This document shows positions 1 through 8,590 of a stretch of DNA of 64,000 bases, in pieces (position 1 is the first letter of the stretch; each line of letters begins with the position of its first letter). The stretch lies in the NCBI RefSeq assembly GCF_011764445.1, contig NZ_BLPG01000001.1:2604001-2668000 (forward strand). Reading direction: 5' to 3'. The position numbers and the translations under genes were made by a program. The stretch comes from Phytohabitans rumicis. Lineage in GTDB: Bacteria > Actinomycetota > Actinomycetes > Mycobacteriales > Micromonosporaceae. Below the pieces are notes generated by a model. That model was not told the DNA's origin. It did no database searches and worked only from the letters and a program-made list of their open reading frames with translations.

Positions 1-985
1 CGGCCGTGGAACCGCCGTCGATGACGACCACCACGTGCGGCCCGGGGAACGAGCTGGCCGCTGTCGGGTCGAAGCGCGGCCGGTTGGCCAGCACGTCGTC
101 CAGCATGGCCTCCAGCGCGGTGACCGACGGCGCGAAGAGCCGGATCGGGCCAACCGCGTCGAGCTTGGCCGGGTGCTGCGCGTGCGGCAGCCACTTGGCC
201 CACTCCCAGTGCGGCCGGTGCACCTCCTGCGCGCACAGGCCGACGAGCAGGTCGTCCGGCGCGTGGAACGTCGCCACCTGGGCCAGCGTGGCCCGCACCA
301 GGTCGCGGACCGCGCCCTCCGGGCCGCGCAGGTAGACGTGCGAGAAATCACGCAGCGCGATCGCGACCGGGAGGTCCGGCACGACGGAGTACGTCGCGAC
401 GAACTTGCGCAGTGCCATGGCGCACAGCGGTTCGAGCTCGTCGACCGGGCGGGTCTGCGGCGGTACGAGCGGGGTGGCGACCTCCTGCGCGCCCAGCCCG
501 ATGCGTACCACGGTGAAGTCGGCGTCGCTGCGCCGCCGCTCCCACAGCCGGCCGCCGCTCGCCGACGACCACAGCGCGTCCGGGTCGGGGTGCCGGTAGT
601 GGATGGCCTCGCGCTGCTGCCGGATGGTGGCGCGGATCTGGGCACGGAGCTGAGCGAGGCGGCGCATGTACTGCCGGCGGGACTCGATCATTTCCTTTTT
701 GCCCGGACCCGACTGATTCATCATCATCATCCCCATCATCCCGAGGATGGAGATGCCGAACATGCCGCCCGCCACGTACGTCAGCGGGCCGCCACCGCCG
801 CGCTGGCCGGCCATCATCAGGCCCATGGCCGCACCGCCGGCCGCCATGGGCAGGATCATGAGCATCCTGGTCCACGCCTTGCCGGACGCCTGCGGCACCT
901 CGGGTGGCGGGTCGAGGACGACCTCGCCGGTCGGGAGCGGCGGCGCGGCACGGCGCGGCGGCCGCTTGACAATCACCGATGTCAC
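1..985 (-). CDS. eccC: Type VII secretion ATPase EccC, N-terminal part (cut by window edge)
   Basis: EccC is the FtsK/SpoIIIE-type ATPase that drives export of WXG100 substrates across the membrane. Only the first 328 codons are here; the tandem ATPase domains lie beyond the left edge. The GTG start at 985 opens a basic, proline-rich segment (VKRPPRRAAPPLPTGEV), followed by two membrane helices at about residues 40-63 and 68-90 with a Met-rich end, as in EccC proteins. The segment after the helices (YMRRLAQLRAQIR, then W-rich stretches) fits the domain before the first ATPase module. It is divergent from eccD, with 98 bp between the starts, so a shared promoter region is likely. The family call rests on the N-terminal layout and the neighbours, since no Walker motif is visible. 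Confidence 0.88.
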   Translation of the reverse strand, partial: MTSVIVKRPPRRAAPPLPTGEVVLDPPPEVPQASGKAWTRMLMILPMAAGGAAMGLMMAGQRGGGGPLTYVAGGMFGISILGMMGMMMMNQSGPGKKEMIESRRQYMRRLAQLRAQIRATIRQQREAIHYRHPDPDALWSSASGGRLWERRRSDADFTVVRIGLGAQEVATPLVPPQTRPVDELEPLCAMALRKFVATYSVVPDLPVAIALRDFSHVYLRGPEGAVRDLVRATLAQVATFHAPDDLLVGLCAQEVHRPHWEWAKWLPHAQHPAKLDAVGPIRLFAPSVTALEAMLDDVLANRPRFDPTAASSFPGPHVVVVIDGGSTA

Positions 986-1083
986 CGCACGTCCTCCCCA
1001 CACTGCTGGCTGGTCAATCCTATAGAAGCGCCAACATGTTAGGTTGGGCCCGCTATCGGGCGGGTGACGGGGAGGTGACCAGC

Positions 1084-2493
1084 GTGACGGCCCCGGGCGG
1101 TCTCAGTCTGGCCAGGGTAACGGTCGCAGCGCCGAAGCGACGCATGGACGTCGCGCTGCCCGACAACCTCATCGTCGCCGAGTTGCTGCCGCATCTGCTG
1201 CGGCATGCCGGCGACGACCTCGGCGACACCGGCGAACGGCACGGCGGCTGGGTGCTGCGTCGCGCCACCGGTGCCATCCTCGAACCCACGCGCAACCTCT
1301 CCGTACAGGGCGTGCGCGACGGCGAACTGCTGCACCTCGCGCCGCGCCGCGACGACTGGCCCGAGCTGGCGTACGACGACGTGGTCGAGGTCATCGCCAG
1401 CGGCGCCCGGCGGGCCGGCCACTCCTGGGGCGAGGCCGCCACCCGCCGATGTGGACTGGCGGTCACCAGCGCGATCCTGGGCGCCGGACTCGTCGTACTC
1501 GTGATGTCAGGCCCGTCGTGGCCCGGACCCGCCGGCGTGGCGCTGGGCGTCGCGACCGTCCTCGCGGTCCTCGGCATCCTGCTGTCCCGGGCCCTGTCCG
1601 ACGCCGGCGCCGGCGCCGTCGTGGCCGCCTCCGGCCTGCCCTACGCGTTCGCCGGCGGCGCCTTGCTGGCGGCGCCGAGCGACATCGCGCTGTCGCGCCT
1701 CGGCTCGCCGAGCTTGCTGCTCGGGTCGGCTGCCCTCTTGGTCTTCAGCATCATCGGGTACGCCGGCGTAGCAGCCGTCCAGCGCCTCTTCATGGCGGGG
1801 CTGGCGACCAGCCTGGCCGGCCTGCTCGGCGCGCTGATCTGCTTCGCGGGCGCCTCCCCCGCGGGCGCGGCGGCGGTGACCTTGACCACGGTCATCGGCC
1901 TGCTGCCCAGCTACCCGCTGATTTCCAGCTCGCTCGGCCGCCTGCCGGTGCCCGAGCTGCCCGACCGGCCGGAGGCCATCCTGGAGGACCGCCCGGTCCC
2001 CAAGCGGTCCGACGTCTTCGCCGCGGTCGCCCGCGCCACCGAGCTGCTCACCGGGCTCAACCTGGCCGCGGCGGTCACCGGCGTGGTCACCATCGCGTTC
2101 CTGGTCGCCGAGGACGGCACGACCGCCGGCAACCTGCTGGTCTTCTCGGCCGCCGTGGCCATGCTGCTGCGCGCCCGCCTCTTCGCCCTGCCCCAGCAGC
2201 GGGTCCCGTTGCTGGTCAGCGGGATCATCGGCCTGGGGCTGCTGCTGTTCAGCTTCGCGGTCGACGCCGACTCGGCGGGCGGGCGGCTGCTCGTGCTCGC
2301 CGTCGTCGTGGTGGTCGCGGCGGCGGTGCTGGCGGCGGGCCTGGTGTACAGCCGGCGCAGCCCGTCGCCGTACCTGGGCCGCGCGGCCGACATCATCGAC
2401 GTGCTCGCCATCATGGCGCTGATTCCCTTGGCGTGCGGGGTCATCGGCCTGTTCGGCGCCATCCAGGGACTGTTCGCCTCGATCGGCGGGTGA
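1084..2493 (+). CDS. eccD: Type VII secretion membrane protein EccD
   Basis: EccD forms the membrane pore-lining part of the ESX core complex. The protein is 469 residues. Residues 1 to about 85 look like the ubiquitin-like YukD fold (VALPDNLIVAELLPHLLRHA), and the rest holds about eleven hydrophobic helices, as expected of the family. I prefer the GTG at 1084 because GGAGGTGA at 1072-1079 sits at normal Shine-Dalgarno distance; an upstream GTG at 1075 lies inside that ribosome-binding site. It is followed six bases later by eccB, so the two are almost certainly cotranscribed. It faces eccC head to head. Confidence 0.92.
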   Translation: MTAPGGLSLARVTVAAPKRRMDVALPDNLIVAELLPHLLRHAGDDLGDTGERHGGWVLRRATGAILEPTRNLSVQGVRDGELLHLAPRRDDWPELAYDDVVEVIASGARRAGHSWGEAATRRCGLAVTSAILGAGLVVLVMSGPSWPGPAGVALGVATVLAVLGILLSRALSDAGAGAVVAASGLPYAFAGGALLAAPSDIALSRLGSPSLLLGSAALLVFSIIGYAGVAAVQRLFMAGLATSLAGLLGALICFAGASPAGAAAVTLTTVIGLLPSYPLISSSLGRLPVPELPDRPEAILEDRPVPKRSDVFAAVARATELLTGLNLAAAVTGVVTIAFLVAEDGTTAGNLLVFSAAVAMLLRARLFALPQQRVPLLVSGIIGLGLLLFSFAVDADSAGGRLLVLAVVVVVAAAVLAAGLVYSRRSPSPYLGRAADIIDVLAIMALIPLACGVIGLFGAIQGLFASIGG

Positions 2494-2499
2494 GGACTC

Positions 2500-3903
2500 A
2501 TGGCGACCCGGCGCGACCAGCTCCACTCGTACCAGTTCCTGACCCAGCGCGTCATCTCCGCGTTCGTGATGCGGGAGACCGACCCGGCGCAGTCCCCGCT
2601 GCGGCGCGGCGTCGGCGCGGTCTTCGGCGGCGTGATGATCGCCGTCCTGGTGGCCGCCGGCTTCGGCATCTACGGCATCATCACCAAGATCGGCAGCGAC
2701 GGCTGGAAGACCGACGGCGCGGTCGTGATCGAGAAGGAGACCGGCGCCAGCTTCGTGTACGCCCAGGGCGTGCTGCGCCCCACGCTCAACTACACGTCCG
2801 CGGTGCTCGCCTCCGGCCGCCCCAGCACAAAGCCGTTCCGGGTGTCGAGCAACTCGCTGCGTGAGGTGCCCCGCGGCACCACCGTCGGCATCCCGGGCGC
2901 GCCGGACTCGCTGCCCAGCGCCAAGCGCCGCGTCGGTCTACCGTGGACGGTCTGCGCCACGCCGGGCACCGACACCTCCGGCAGCCCGACCAGCACCGTC
3001 ACGCTCGTGGTGGCGGGCGCACCGACCGGCGGCCGCGCGGTCGGCGCCGACGAGGGCATCCTGGTCCGCGACATCCAGCGCGGTGAGACGTACCTCGTCT
3101 GGCACGGCCACCGGCACGGGATCGCGTCGCCGGACCGCCTCGTGCCCGCCCTCTTCGGCACCGCCACCCCGGCCCTGGCCGGCACCGCCTGGCTCAACTC
3201 GCTGACCGCCGGCGCCGACATCACCCGGATCACGATCGACGACCGCGGCAACCCGTCGACGGCGTTCCCGGACCGCGCCATCGGCGACGTACTGATCGCC
3301 CAGACCGGCTCCGGCCCCCAGCACTACCTGGTCTTCGACGACGGCGTCGCGGCGATCACCCCGCTCCAACTCGCCGTCCTCGGCGCCGAATACGAGGTAC
3401 GTCCGGTCGAGGTGCCGCTCTCCGTGGTCACCCCGCAGGACAAGCAGAGCGCCCGGCTACGCCCCGTCCAGGGCGACATCGCCCCGCCGACCTCGGTGCC
3501 CACGCTCGTCCAGGCCAGCGGCAACGAGCAACTGTGCGCGGTCACCGCCGACGCCCAGTCCACGGCCGCCATCCGGGTGGGCGGCACGGTGGCGGGCCTG
3601 GAAACAGCCACCCCGACCCGCGCCCGGGGCGACGGCGGGGTCGCGCTCGCCGACCGCGTACTGGTCCCGGCCGGCCGGATCGCGGTGGTACGCGTACTGG
3701 GCGCACCAACCGCCGAGGCGGGCCCGTACTACCTGGTCACCGACGTGGGCATCAAATACGCCGCGGCCGACGAGCAGGTGCTCACGCTGCTGGGATACCC
3801 GCCCCAGGAGGCCGTCAACGTACCGGCCGCCCTGGTCAGCCGCATCCCGAGCGGCCCCACCCTGGACCCCGTACGCGCCGGCCAACCCGCAACCATCCCC
3901 TAA
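2500..3903 (+). CDS. eccB: Type VII secretion protein EccB
   Basis: EccB is the mostly extracytoplasmic subunit of the ESX membrane complex. The 467-residue length is usual for the family. The N-terminus (TRRDQLHSYQFLTQRVISA) is the EccB signature, followed by one membrane helix at about residues 38-61 and a large external domain with two cysteines (VCATP, LCAVT) that could form the conserved disulfide. It starts six bases after eccD. Its stop TAA at 3901-3903 is followed by a 660-bp convergent gap filled with three copies of the palindromic repeat. Confidence 0.93.
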   Translation: MATRRDQLHSYQFLTQRVISAFVMRETDPAQSPLRRGVGAVFGGVMIAVLVAAGFGIYGIITKIGSDGWKTDGAVVIEKETGASFVYAQGVLRPTLNYTSAVLASGRPSTKPFRVSSNSLREVPRGTTVGIPGAPDSLPSAKRRVGLPWTVCATPGTDTSGSPTSTVTLVVAGAPTGGRAVGADEGILVRDIQRGETYLVWHGHRHGIASPDRLVPALFGTATPALAGTAWLNSLTAGADITRITIDDRGNPSTAFPDRAIGDVLIAQTGSGPQHYLVFDDGVAAITPLQLAVLGAEYEVRPVEVPLSVVTPQDKQSARLRPVQGDIAPPTSVPTLVQASGNEQLCAVTADAQSTAAIRVGGTVAGLETATPTRARGDGGVALADRVLVPAGRIAVVRVLGAPTAEAGPYYLVTDVGIKYAAADEQVLTLLGYPPQEAVNVPAALVSRIPSGPTLDPVRAGQPATIP

Positions 3904-3951
3904 CCCCCGTTACGCCGTTACGCCGCCCGTCGCGTGCGTCGCTGCGCCCCC

Positions 3952-4044
3952 GGACCTTCCCGTCGATCAAGGGCATACGGCCGTGGTTCGATCTCTAATC
4001 CACGACCATTCGCCCTTGATCGGCGCAGAAGTCCTTGATCGACG
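3952..4044 (+). repeat. Palindromic repeat, copy A
   Basis: Copy A of the window-wide family. The core hairpin has arms at 3961-3986 and 4000-4025 (left arm starts CGTCGATCAAGGGC, right arm ends GCCCTTGATCGGCG) around the loop TTCGATCTCTAAT. An outer right arm (GTCCTTGATCGACG) reaches 4044; the outer left arm is decayed to GGACCTTCC. It lies just downstream of eccB. The asymmetric loop reads forward (GATCTC on the plus strand). Confidence 0.9.
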
Positions 4045-4185
4045 GGGCCAGCGCCACCCAGACCGCACGGACCGAAGCGGCCCCCGCCCGCGCTCCTCCG
4101 CCCGCTCCCAGCCCGCCCGCCCCGCCCGCCCTAGTCCGCCCGCCCTAGTCCGCCCGCCCGCGCTCGCCCGCCCGCCGGCCCGCCG

Positions 4186-4288
4186 CGTCGATCAAGGACC
4201 TTCCCGTCGATCAAGGGCATATGGTCGTGGTTCGATCTCAAATCCACGGCCATATGCCCTTGATCGACGCACCTTCCCTTGATCGGCG
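4186..4288 (+). repeat. Palindromic repeat, copy B
   Basis: Copy B has both outer arms and the core. The core arms carry CATATGGTCGTGG on the left and CCACGGCCATATG on the right around TTCGATCTCAAAT. Loop orientation is forward. It follows two tandem copies of a 14-base GC-rich unit (4123-4150) and sits in the convergent gap between eccB and the mycosin gene. Confidence 0.9.
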
Positions 4289-4515
4289 AGGCACCGCGTC
4301 GACCAGTCCGTCCAGACCGGGAGGGCGCGCCCTACGCACGGGCAGAGGTCCTGCGTCGCGGATGTTGACGACTTGCTGTCGTTGGGGCAGCAGAAGAGCG
4401 TCAACATCTACGACGACGCCTTCACAAAGCTGACAAGTCGGACGGGCGCTAGCCCATGCCCTCGCGCCAGACGCTCCGCGTAGCCCTCGCCGCCACCCAC
4501 CCAGCCCTTCCACCG

Positions 4516-4600
4516 CGTCGATCAAGGACTTTTGCGTCGATCAAGGGCATACGGCCATGGTTTAGAGATCGAACCACGACCATATGCCCTTGATCGACGC
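4516..4600 (-). repeat. Palindromic repeat, copy C, supplying the mycosin stop codon
   Basis: Copy C has the left outer arm and the core hairpin, with the loop in reverse orientation (TTTAGAGATCGAA on the plus strand). On the minus strand it is read as the last codons of the mycosin gene, and the loop supplies its TAA stop at 4562-4564. No right outer arm is visible beyond 4600. Confidence 0.9.
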
Positions 4601-5878
4601 AGCGCAGGGCGACGCAGCGCAGGGAGGGGCGCGGGCGAGCGGGGGCGGTGTTAGGGGCGGGGGAAGAGTTGGATGGGGGGCCGGGCTCTTCGGGTTCGGT
4701 GCGGGGGGCGGGCATGGGGGCGACGGCGGAGCGCCAGAAGCGGCGGCGGCCGCGGGCAGGACCACGGCGACGACCAGTACGGCCAGTGTGGCCAGTACGG
4801 CGAGCCCCGCCCCGGCCAGCGCCAGCTCGCGGCTGCGGGCCCACGCGGGCGACTCCGAACCGGACTGCGGCGCCAGGGCGGGCAGTGGTGCCGGCGAGCC
4901 GTTGACGAGGCGTTCGGTGACCGCCGCGTACGGGTTGACCACGCCGCGGCCGTACGCGGAACCGCCAGCCGCCGGGGTCGCCGTACCAAGGAGTTGGCGC
5001 GTGACCTGGTCGCCGCGCAGGCTGGACTGCCGGGCGTGGATCATGGCGGCCGTGGCGGCGACGAAGCCGCAGGCGACGCCGGTGCTGTTGACCACCGTCA
5101 TGCCGCGGCCGGTCTGCAGGGTGACGACGCCGGCGCCCGGCGCCACGATGTCGACGAAGTCGCCCTGCTGGGAGTTGGCCCACCGGGCGCCGTCCTCCTG
5201 GATGGCGCCGACGCCGACCACGCCGTCGTAGCTCGCCGGGTACGGCTTGCCGCTGCCACCTTGCCGGTTGCCCTGGTCACCGACCGCCGCGACGACGACC
5301 GCGCCGCTGGCCAGCGCCCGGTCGACGGCGTCCTGCAGCGCAGCGCTGTCGGTGTACGTGACGACCGGCACCGCGATCACGTGCACGCCCCGTGCCACGG
5401 CGGCGTCGATGCCCTTGGCGATCAGCCCCGGGTCGATGACGCTGAGGCTGGAGACGGTGTCGACCACCCGGATGGGCACGATCGTGACCCGCGGCGCCAG
5501 CCCGGCGAACCCGATCGCGTTGGTCTGCTGCGCGGCGATGACGCCGGCCACCTGGGTGCCCAGGCCAAGGCAGTCGTCGTTTGCCGGGCCGCTGCCGGCC
5601 ACCGCGTCGAAGCCCTCGGTCACCTGGTTGCCCAGCTGGTCCTGGCCGGCGTCGACGCCGGTGCTCAGCACCGCGACGGTCGCGCCGCCCCCACGGGTGA
5701 ACGGCCAGACCCTCTCGGGCCCGAGCATCCGCTGCGCCCAGGGCACCGTGTCGATCACCTGGCCGGGGTCGGCGCAGTTCGGCGCCCGTTGGGCGGCGGC
5801 CGCGGGGGTCGCCCCGATGGCGCAGGTCGCCGCCGCCAGGCACAGCGCGGCCACGGTACGGACGATCGGATGGGCCAT
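4562..5878 (-). CDS. mycP: Mycosin-like subtilase (MycP family), catalytic triad lost
   Basis: This is a membrane-anchored S8 serine protease homologue of the kind that completes ESX systems. It has a signal peptide (residues 1 to about 29), a subtilase domain (about 40-325), a hydrophobic helix (about 350-375) and a Pro-rich tail. The three catalytic positions are replaced: the Asp motif reads VAVLSTGVD (Ser72), the His motif reads CLGLGTQVAG (Leu106), and the Ser motif GTS reads GVACGFVAAT (Ala269). The oxyanion AAxGN motif reads AAVGDQGN. The fold appears intact while proteolysis should be impossible, so a structural role is inferred; mycosins are known to stabilise ESX complexes independently of protease activity. 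The last dozen residues (ASIKGIWSWFDL) and the stop come from a palindromic repeat. It is last in the minus-strand ESX operon. Confidence 0.9.
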   Translation of the reverse strand: MAHPIVRTVAALCLAAATCAIGATPAAAAQRAPNCADPGQVIDTVPWAQRMLGPERVWPFTRGGGATVAVLSTGVDAGQDQLGNQVTEGFDAVAGSGPANDDCLGLGTQVAGVIAAQQTNAIGFAGLAPRVTIVPIRVVDTVSSLSVIDPGLIAKGIDAAVARGVHVIAVPVVTYTDSAALQDAVDRALASGAVVVAAVGDQGNRQGGSGKPYPASYDGVVGVGAIQEDGARWANSQQGDFVDIVAPGAGVVTLQTGRGMTVVNSTGVACGFVAATAAMIHARQSSLRGDQVTRQLLGTATPAAGGSAYGRGVVNPYAAVTERLVNGSPAPLPALAPQSGSESPAWARSRELALAGAGLAVLATLAVLVVAVVLPAAAAASGAPPSPPCPPPAPNPKSPAPHPTLPPPLTPPPLARAPPCAASPCAASIKGIWSWFDL

Positions 5879-5879
5879 G

Positions 5880-6236
5880 TCAGACGATTTTGGTCCGGTT
5901 GATCTGGTTGCGATTGTCGTCGTCGGTGCCCTGGTACTCCGACATCGCGAGGATGGTGCCGTCGCCGACCTTGGTCAGGCGCTCGCCGGCCTCGTTGAGG
6001 TTGTCCACGATGGCCTCGCGGAGCGGCCCTTCGCTGCCCTCCGGCGTCACGTTGTACGTCTCGTAGAAGGCGGTGCCGTAGCTGTCGGCGCCCCACGGCT
6101 GCTCGGCCTCGATCGTCTCGATCTCGCCGGCGATGGCCTGGGCCTTGCTGTTGAAGGACGTGGCCATCGACCGCAGGATCGCGCCCCGGCCGCCGACCTC
6201 GTTGGGATCGTCGTCGATATTAAGATACGTACCCAC
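5880..6236 (-). CDS. Small helical ESX-locus protein, WXG100-like
   Basis: A 118-residue, mostly helical protein with no signal peptide. A central turn, EQPWGADSYGTAFYETY, resembles the W-x-G turn of WXG100 helical hairpins, with helices on both sides (FNSKAQAIAGEIETIEAE and EAIVDNLNEAGERLTKVG). I infer a secreted substrate or chaperone partner of this ESX system. It starts inside the end of the YbaB-like gene (17-bp overlap) and ends one base before the mycosin start, so it is translationally linked to both. Confidence 0.75.
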   Translation of the reverse strand: MGTYLNIDDDPNEVGGRGAILRSMATSFNSKAQAIAGEIETIEAEQPWGADSYGTAFYETYNVTPEGSEGPLREAIVDNLNEAGERLTKVGDGTILAMSEYQGTDDDNRNQINRTKIV

Positions 6237-6642
6237 GGCCGTCCTCCTCGTTCTTCTTCAACGCGTGCGGCAGATCGGCGTCGTGACTTTCCATCAGTAC
6301 GTCGAAATCCGTCTTTCCGATCAGGCCGGGTCCCGGGTCTTTGGGCATGATCTTGTCGACGATCTCGCGGGTCTTCTTGTTGGCGTCTTCGACCGCGGCG
6401 CGGACCGTGGACAGGATCGTCGCGGACAGCGCCTTCGAGTTGGGGGTGCGGTACACGCGCGGGTCGATCTCCAGCTCGATGAGCTGGCCCCGCGGGCCCA
6501 CGACCGCCTTGATCAACTTGTCGTCGGACCAGGCGGTGCCGGTGACCTCCATGACCTGCTGCCGGGTCTGCGCCGCGCTTTCCAGGGAGTGCTGAAGCTG
6601 GTCGATCACCCCACGGATCGCTGACCACTGCGGACGCTCCAC
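6220..6642 (-). CDS. YbaB/EbfC-family protein of the ESX locus
   Basis: A 140-residue protein with the YbaB arrangement: an N-terminal helix (IDQLQHSLESAAQTRQQV), a three-stranded segment (VVGPRGQLIELEIDPRVY) and a C-terminal helix. YbaB proteins bind DNA as dimers. In mycobacterial ESX loci the related EspL is a cytosolic protein needed for substrate stability or secretion, so a similar supporting role is likely here. It overlaps the next gene by 17 bp. Family call from fold pattern and context. Confidence 0.78.
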   Translation of the reverse strand: MERPQWSAIRGVIDQLQHSLESAAQTRQQVMEVTGTAWSDDKLIKAVVGPRGQLIELEIDPRVYRTPNSKALSATILSTVRAAVEDANKKTREIVDKIMPKDPGPGLIGKTDFDVLMESHDADLPHALKKNEEDGRGYVS

Positions 6643-6674
6643 GCCTCACCTCCCCGTCGGCTCATTCGACAGTA

Positions 6675-7529
6675 TCAACCCTGGCCGCGCAGCAGATCCC
6701 CGATGTCGCCCGGGGGCAGCGGCACCGGCGGGTCGATGTCGTCGTCGGGAAACGGGACCACCACCGGAACGACGGTCGACGTGGGGCCGTCGAACCGGCG
6801 GGCCAGTTCTACGGCGTGCGCGAGCAGCTCCGGGATCTGCTCACCGTGCAGCATGACGGCGATGGGCGAGCCGAAGTTGACCGCGAGGCGGTACTCCGTA
6901 CCGGGCCACTGCTGGAGCATCGCGACGAAGTCCATGGTCCTGGTCGGCACGCCGGCGTCGCCCAGGCACTCCTCGTACCGCTCCGGGGAGGTGAAGACCG
7001 GCACGGTCGGCGCGCCGTCCAGGTCCAGCGCCCGGGTCGGCACGATCACCCGCGCCGTCACCAGGACGTCGAGGAAGACGTCCGGGTCCGGCGCGACCAG
7101 TGCGTCGCGCAGCAGGCGCTCCACCTCGTTGGCCGGTACGAAGCCGGCCACGGTCGCCTGCGTGGGCACCAGCGTGGGCAGGTCGTCCGGGTTGACCAGC
7201 ACCCCGATCGGCGTGACCGGGTTGATCGCCAGCCCCCACCCGGCGGGCGTGCGCTGCACGACCTCCTGCAGGCTGGTCTGCCGCCACCCGTCCGACTCGA
7301 CCGCCCGCTGCATCGCCTCCGGCGAGGTGAAGACCAGCAGGTACGGCACGCCGTCCCGCTCCCGGGTGAGCAACCGCTGCTGCGGATCGGACGAGGCAGC
7401 GGACGCAAAGCCGGGCACCACCAAGGGACTGACCGCGAGGATCCGCATCACCTGGGCCTGGTCGCCGGCGCGTACCGCGTCGTGCAGCCGGCGCTCCACG
7501 TCGTTGGCGGGGGTCCACGGGGTGGTCAT
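6675..7529 (-). CDS. Protein with two SseB-like domains
   Basis: A 284-residue soluble protein with two tandem repeats of the SseB-type domain (about residues 6-115 and 125-240). Each begins with a similar helix (NDVERRLHDAVRAG and NEVERLLRDALVAP) and contains a strand reading VFTSPE. SseB domains occur in many actinobacterial ESX loci; their role there is unknown. The ATG at 7529 overlaps the stop of the upstream SUKH gene (ATGA), marking the true start although the frame is open further upstream. The C-terminus is an acidic Pro-rich tail. Confidence 0.8.
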   Translation of the reverse strand: MTTPWTPANDVERRLHDAVRAGDQAQVMRILAVSPLVVPGFASAASSDPQQRLLTRERDGVPYLLVFTSPEAMQRAVESDGWRQTSLQEVVQRTPAGWGLAINPVTPIGVLVNPDDLPTLVPTQATVAGFVPANEVERLLRDALVAPDPDVFLDVLVTARVIVPTRALDLDGAPTVPVFTSPERYEECLGDAGVPTRTMDFVAMLQQWPGTEYRLAVNFGSPIAVMLHGEQIPELLAHAVELARRFDGPTSTVVPVVVPFPDDDIDPPVPLPPGDIGDLLRGQG

Positions 7530-8590
7530 CGCGCCTCGAAGAGGGAGGTCAGCGGGTCCTGGCCGGACACCGGCGCCGGCTGCCACGGGGCCCGGGCACG
7601 TGCGGGGAGCCCGGCGCCGACCGCCTCGTCGCGTACCTGGGTGACCTGGCCGCGCTCGGCCCACTCCCCGGCCAGCCGCAACAGCGCCTCCGCCGGGCGG
7701 GCCAGCGCGGTCCACAGGTCGTCGATGCTGTCCGCGCACCGGTACAGCAGGTGGGCGCAGATGTGCTCGGCGTCGTACGCGTCGCGGTCGCGGGGATCGT
7801 CGTCGTCCCAGTACCAGATCGAGTCGAGGTCGCCGCCGGACACCTTGACCGCGAGCAGGCCGCCCTGGACGTACCCGATCGGCAGGAAGTCGACGGTGAG
7901 CCGGTCGCGCACCCATTCCACCACATAGGACAGATCCTGGTGCCGGTCGTCCCGGGCGATCCCGAAGAACGGCTGGTCGGCGACCAAGCCGTACCCGGAA
8001 AGGACGCCGGGCGCCGCGGGCCCGGCACCGTTGGTCTCGGCCAAAAACCGCCGGTATGCCGGCGGCAACGGCCAGCCGAGCGCGCTCTCCAGCAGGTCGA
8101 GCAGATCATCGGGTACGGGCTCGCCCGGCGCCCGCCGCGCGGATGCCGGCTCGGGGTCGACGCGCAGCCCTCGCCCGGCCGAGGGCAGCAGCCGCACCCC
8201 GCCCGCGTGCCGGAACGCCGCGTGCAGCTCGGCCGGCACCAGCGCTAACCGCCGGGGCGGGTCGGGCGCGCCCACGTGCGCCCAGCACCAGCCGACCGGC
8301 GTCGTGGCTGCCGTCCACAGTGGATCGCCGGCCGGCTCGGCGGCGGCGCGGGCCATCGCCTCGTTGGCCGCCAGCACGTCCACCACGCGCTGCTCGTCCC
8401 GGGTCAGCCCGGCGTCGGGCGGCGGCAGCTCGACGACCGCCCGCGCGCACAGCGGCCAGTCCGGAAAGCCGTACGGGGTGACCAGCACGCCTTGCCGGTA
8501 CCGGACCTGCAGCGTCGGCGACCCGGGGTGGATCACGCTCATCGCGAAGCGCGCTCCCGGGGCCAGGTCCGGCGGGTCGGCGGCGGTCAT
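7526..8590 (-). CDS. SMI1/KNR4 (SUKH) domain protein
   Basis: A 354-residue protein. Residues from about 160 to 285 match the SUKH fold: ALGWPLPPAYRRFLAETNG, then YGLV, then a Trp/Asp-rich stretch (IWYWDDDDPRDRDA). SUKH proteins commonly neutralise secreted polymorphic toxins. The N-terminal half is a separate, unrecognised domain. Its place inside an ESX operon raises the possibility of an immunity function for an exported toxin, but no toxin domain is visible nearby. ATGA overlaps link it to the genes on both sides. Confidence 0.78.
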   Translation of the reverse strand: MTAADPPDLAPGARFAMSVIHPGSPTLQVRYRQGVLVTPYGFPDWPLCARAVVELPPPDAGLTRDEQRVVDVLAANEAMARAAAEPAGDPLWTAATTPVGWCWAHVGAPDPPRRLALVPAELHAAFRHAGGVRLLPSAGRGLRVDPEPASARRAPGEPVPDDLLDLLESALGWPLPPAYRRFLAETNGAGPAAPGVLSGYGLVADQPFFGIARDDRHQDLSYVVEWVRDRLTVDFLPIGYVQGGLLAVKVSGGDLDSIWYWDDDDPRDRDAYDAEHICAHLLYRCADSIDDLWTALARPAEALLRLAGEWAERGQVTQVRDEAVGAGLPARARAPWQPAPVSGQDPLTSLFEAR

